In this document: one piece after another, positions 61,310 through 64,000 of the stretch | How positions within the stretch are numbered: the first letter of the stretch is position 1 | How the letters are laid out: every line of letters begins with the position of its first letter | Source: Streptomyces rapamycinicus NRRL 5491 | Lineage (GTDB): Bacteria; Actinomycetota; Actinomycetes; Streptomycetales; Streptomycetaceae | Assembly (NCBI RefSeq): GCF_024298965.1 | Contig: NZ_CP085193.1 | Span: forward strand, 4,154,001 to 4,218,000 | Length of the DNA stretch: 64,000 bases | Reading direction: 5' to 3' | Made by a program: the position numbers and the translations under genes | The notes under the pieces: generated by a model | What the model was told of the DNA's origin: nothing | Databases searched by the model: none | The model's input: only the letters and a program-made list of their open reading frames with translations

Positions 61310-62281
61310 TCAGAACAGCACCCGCGCCAACGCGCCGCGAGCCGCCACCACTCGGGGGTCCTCACCGCCGATCACATCGAACAGACTCAGGAGATGAACC
61401 CGGGCCGCGTCCCGGTCCTCCCCCGCCGTACGGCGCACCGCGTCCACCAACCGGCCGAAGGCGTCCTCCACATGACCGCCCACCAGGTCGAGGTCGGCCG
61501 CCGCGATCTGGGCCTTGACATCCGCCGGGCTCTCCGCGGCCGCCTTGCGCACCTGCGTGGCGTCCAGCCCCGAGACGCGCTCCAGCAACTGGGCCTGGGC
61601 CAGGCCGAGCTTGGCCTCGCCGTTGGCGGGATCGTCGGCGAGCAGGCTCTGGTACGCCCGCACCGCACCGCCCAGGTCACCGGCGTCCAGCGCCTGATGG
61701 GCCGCGGCGAGCGCGAGGTCCTGCGGCGACTCGGGGATCTCCGGGGCGGCCTCCTCGGCGGCCTCGTCCTGGGCGCCGGGTTCAACCGGTGTACCCACGA
61801 TGCCGAACTGCTGCTCCGCCGCCTGGATCAGCTGGTCCAGCACCTGGCGGATCTGCGCCTCGGGCGCGGCGCCCTGGAAGAGCGGCACCGGCTGGCCGGC
61901 GATCACCGCGAAGACCGCGGGGATGCCCTGGACGCCGAACTGCTGGAAGAGCATCTGGTTGGCGTCGACGTCGATCTTCGCGAGGACGAACTGCCCCGCG
62001 TACTCCGTGGCCAGCCGCTCCAGGATGGGCCCGAGCTGCTTGCACGGCTCGCACCACTCGGCCCAGAAGTCGATGACGACCGGCACTTCGGTGGAGCGCT
62101 GCAGGACGTCCTGCTGAAAACCCGCCTCGTCGACATTGAAGATCAGACGGCCGGGCGCGGGGGCGCCCCCGGTGCGGGCCGACTCGGCCCGCGCCCGCTC
62201 CGCCTTCTGCTTCGCTTCTCCGGCCGCCTTCACCGCGGCGAGGTCGACCACTCCACTCATGGACATGTTCCGTGGCTGCAT
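61310..62281 (-). CDS. thioredoxin-TPR protein (CnoX/YbbN-like)
   Basis: 323 residues; GGGGAGGATGGGACC precedes the ATG. The thioredoxin domain (about 45-155) contains VVIDFWAEWCEPCKQLGPIL with the C77-E-P-C80 active site and the cis-Pro in GVQGIPAVFAV. The C-terminal half (about 190-320) is helical and TPR-like (LALAAAHQALDAGDLGGAVR, AYQSLLADDPANGEAKLGLA). CnoX-type proteins act as redox-linked holdases that pass clients to chaperonins. The active site here keeps both cysteines, unlike E. coli YbbN. Divergent from the TetR gene at 62420, with a large palindrome between. Confidence 0.93.
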   Translation of the reverse strand: MQPRNMSMSGVVDLAAVKAAGEAKQKAERARAESARTGGAPAPGRLIFNVDEAGFQQDVLQRSTEVPVVIDFWAEWCEPCKQLGPILERLATEYAGQFVLAKIDVDANQMLFQQFGVQGIPAVFAVIAGQPVPLFQGAAPEAQIRQVLDQLIQAAEQQFGIVGTPVEPGAQDEAAEEAAPEIPESPQDLALAAAHQALDAGDLGGAVRAYQSLLADDPANGEAKLGLAQAQLLERVSGLDATQVRKAAAESPADVKAQIAAADLDLVGGHVEDAFGRLVDAVRRTAGEDRDAARVHLLSLFDVIGGEDPRVVAARGALARVLF

Positions 62282-62352
62282 GGTCCCATCCTCCCCTCTT
62301 CGCGCGGTGAAGGGAAAAGCGCATCAGCCGATGGACCGGCCGTGGCACACCC

Positions 62353-62375
62353 TTACGCTACGAGTCGTAGCGTAA
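62353..62375. promoter_or_regulatory. perfect 23-bp palindrome between the thioredoxin-like and TetR genes
   Basis: TTACGCTACGA (62353-62363), central G, TCGTAGCGTAA (62365-62375). It is the size and symmetry of a TetR operator. It lies 45 bases from the TetR start and 72 bases from the thioredoxin-like gene start. Very likely the autoregulatory site of the TetR protein encoded at 62420. Confidence 0.8.
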
Positions 62376-62419
62376 CTCACCCGGGACGATGCGCGGTACT
62401 GGCGGGTAGGGTGCCGCGC

Positions 62420-63097
62420 ATGAGCCCGTCCGCACGCCGCACCGGGCGCCCACGCAGCGCCGAGGCCGACCGCGCCATCCTCGGCGCCACGCGTGCCGCC
62501 CTGGTGGAACTGGGCTGGGCGAAGCTGACCCTGGGCGATGTGGCGGCCCGTGCCGGAGTCGCCAAGACGACCCTCTACCGCCGCTGGGCGAGCAAGTGCG
62601 AGCTGGTGGTGGACGCGGTCGCGGCGGTCTTCGACGAACACCTGGAAGCGGGCGACCACGGCAGTCTGCACGCCGATGTGGAGGCCGCGGTGATCCGGCT
62701 GGGGGCGCTGCTGGAGCGCCCCGAGACGGGCACCGCGCTGATGGCCGTCCTCGCCGAGGCCATGCACGACGAGTCGCTGCGGTGCCGGGTGCGCTCGGCG
62801 ATCGTGGACCGGCAGAAGCGGCTGGTGACGATCGGCCGGGAGCGCGCCCGGCTCCGAGGTGAGCTGCCGCGCGAGGAGGACCCGGAGGCGTCGGCCCGCA
62901 ACGCGGACCTGATCTTCGACGCGGTCGCCGGGACGGTGCTCCACCGGCTGATGGTCAGCGCGGAGCCGGTGGACCCGCACTGGGCGCGGGACTTCACGGA
63001 TCTGCTGCTGTACGGGATGACCGGGGCGGAGGCCGGCGGCGCGGCGCACGCCGGACCCGCCCCGGACGGGGCTCAGAAGCCGGCCGGCTCCGTGTAG
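62420..63097 (+). CDS. TetR-family regulator
   Basis: 225 residues from the ATG at 62420. TAGGGT ends seven bases before it and no ribosome site is seen, so a leaderless transcript is likely. N-terminal helix-turn-helix: AILGATRAALVELGWAKLTL, GDVAARAGVAKTTLYRRWAS, KCELVVDAV. The C-terminal domain is of the TetR_C_33/AcrR-like kind, ligand unknown. The 23-bp palindrome just upstream suggests control of itself and of the divergent thioredoxin-like gene. Its 3' end overlaps the convergent mutase gene by 25 bases. Confidence 0.92.
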   Translation: MSPSARRTGRPRSAEADRAILGATRAALVELGWAKLTLGDVAARAGVAKTTLYRRWASKCELVVDAVAAVFDEHLEAGDHGSLHADVEAAVIRLGALLERPETGTALMAVLAEAMHDESLRCRVRSAIVDRQKRLVTIGRERARLRGELPREEDPEASARNADLIFDAVAGTVLHRLMVSAEPVDPHWARDFTDLLLYGMTGAEAGGAAHAGPAPDGAQKPAGSV

Positions 63098-64000
63098 ACG
63101 CCCCACTCGTCGCGGAGGGCGTCGCAGATCTCGCCCAGCGTCGCCTCGGCGCGCACCGCGGCCAGCATCGGCTCGATCATGTTGGATCCCGCGCGGGCGG
63201 CGGCGATCACCGCCCGGAGCCCCTTGGTGATCTCGGCCTCGTCGCGCCCGGCCTTACGGCCGCCCAGCGCCCGCACCTGCTCGCGCTCGACCTCGTGGCC
63301 GACCCGCAGGATCTCCAGATCGCCGGTGACCGAGCCCTCGTGGCAGTTGACGCCGACGACCTTCTTGTCACCCTTCTCCAGGGCCCGCTGGTAGCGGAAG
63401 GCGGATTCGGCGATCTCGCCGGTGAACCAGCCGTCCTCGATGCCCTGGAGGATGCCGGCGGTGATCGGCCACTGGGGCTCCCGCCCGTCCGGCACCGTGC
63501 GGCGGCCGCGCTCCTTGATCTGCTCGAAGATCTTCTCGGCGTCGGCCTCGATCCGGTCGGTCAGCGCCTCGACGTACCAGGAACCGCCCAGCGGGTCGGC
63601 CACATTGGCCACCCCGGTCTCCTCCATCAGCACCTGCTGGGTGCGCAGGGCGATCTCGGCGGCCCGCTCGCTGGGCAGCGCGAGGGTCTCGTCCAAGGCG
63701 TTGGTGTGGAGGGAGTTGGTGCCGCCGAGGACGGCGGCGAGGGCCTCCACGGCGGTCCGCACCACGTTGTTGTACGGCTGCTGGGCGGTGAGCGAGACCC
63801 CGGCGGTCTGGGTGTGGAACCGCAGCCACTGTGCCTTCTCGGTGGTCGCCCCGTAGACATCGCGCATCCAGCGGGCCCAGATCCGGCGGGCGGCGCGGAA
63901 CTTGGCGATCTCCTCGAAGAAGTCGACGTGCGCGTCGAAGAAGAAGGACAGCCCGGGCGCGAAGGTGTCGACGTCCAGGCCCCGGGAGAGGCCGAGCTCC
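63073..64000 (-). CDS. icmA: isobutyryl-/methylmalonyl-CoA mutase large subunit, partial (C-terminal part)
   Basis: The gene enters from the right edge; 308 C-terminal residues are present, ending YTEPAGF. Motifs: LSFFFDAHVDFFEEIAKFRA, ARRIWARWMRDVYG, LRFHTQTAGVSLTAQQPYNN, GGTNSLHTNALDETLALPSE, ETGVANVADPLGGSWYVEAL. These define the CoA- and substrate-binding barrel of B12-dependent acyl-CoA mutases. The absence of a C-terminal B12-binding domain (the chain stops after the linker helix) fits IcmA, whose cobalamin is carried by a separate small subunit, rather than full-length MutB. The S. coelicolor neighbour at this position, as I recall, is icmA. Confidence 0.85.
   Translation of the reverse strand, partial: ELGLSRGLDVDTFAPGLSFFFDAHVDFFEEIAKFRAARRIWARWMRDVYGATTEKAQWLRFHTQTAGVSLTAQQPYNNVVRTAVEALAAVLGGTNSLHTNALDETLALPSERAAEIALRTQQVLMEETGVANVADPLGGSWYVEALTDRIEADAEKIFEQIKERGRRTVPDGREPQWPITAGILQGIEDGWFTGEIAESAFRYQRALEKGDKKVVGVNCHEGSVTGDLEILRVGHEVEREQVRALGGRKAGRDEAEITKGLRAVIAAARAGSNMIEPMLAAVRAEATLGEICDALRDEWGVYTEPAGF

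Overview
The window reads as a piece of a Streptomyces chromosome core. G+C is very high, with codon third positions almost all G or C. Genes are preceded by GGAGG-type ribosome sites or by leaderless-type TAnnnT boxes, and terminators are long GC hairpins. The gene families (AfsR-like regulator, WhiJ-like XRE/DUF397 pairs, GlgE pathway, DUF6114/DUF6230, IcmA) are typical of streptomycetes. From memory, the backbone resembles the S. coelicolor segment from glgP (SCO5444) down to icmA (SCO5415). No tRNA, rRNA, CRISPR array or transposase was seen.

Layout. (1) 0-1.6 kb: a WhiJ/Scr1-type XRE regulator with its DUF397 partner cut by the window edge, plus two small proteins. (2) 1.9-18.5 kb: alpha-glucan metabolism (glgP, glgE, treS, maltokinase, glgB). 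A secreted pectinolysis pair (PL11 rhamnogalacturonan lyase, PL3 pectate lyase), an MmyB-type regulator and a subtilase with a TTA codon lie between glgP and glgE. (3) 18.6-21.7 kb: a large AfsR-like regulator. (4) 22.3-30.6 kb: C4-dicarboxylate uptake and use (dctA, divergent sensor kinase and response regulator, TDT-family transporter, an E1-only 2-oxoglutarate dehydrogenase/decarboxylase). (5) 30.6-33 kb: a GlxA-type regulator and a GH18 chitinase with a strong palindrome upstream. (6) 33.1-35.4 kb: a sugar-binding lipoprotein and MalF-type permease. The matching MalG-type permease is 12 kb away at 47.5 kb. (7) 35.5-47.4 kb: an accessory block with a TetR fused to a zinc-finger-like tail, an NmrA protein, proline iminopeptidase, a second WhiJ-like locus with its ATPase, a TetR/FAD-monooxygenase pair, a methyltransferase, a GT2 synthase with a degenerate deacetylase domain, and an LCP phosphotransferase. 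(8) 48.5-51.8 kb: two tandem paralogous anchored proteins of unknown function and a frameshifted HTH/membrane/lectin-like gene. (9) 52-58 kb: pfkA, pta-ackA and pyk. (10) 58.1-64 kb: a DUF6230/DUF6114/Ser-Lys-rich secreted protein operon, a thioredoxin-TPR protein, a TetR regulator with a perfect 23-bp palindrome, and the 3' part of an isobutyryl/methylmalonyl-CoA mutase gene.

How the genes fit together. The GlgE genes make and remodel alpha-glucan from trehalose and maltose-1-phosphate, and GlgP degrades it. The dct genes import and sense dicarboxylates next to a TCA-type E1 enzyme. pfkA, pyk, pta and ackA connect glycolysis to acetate overflow. The secreted lyases, chitinase and subtilase point to life on plant and fungal debris. 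The clearest rearrangement signal is the sugar ABC operon interrupted at the malF/malG junction, where a 17-base motif matches at 16 of 17 positions on both sides of the 12-kb block.
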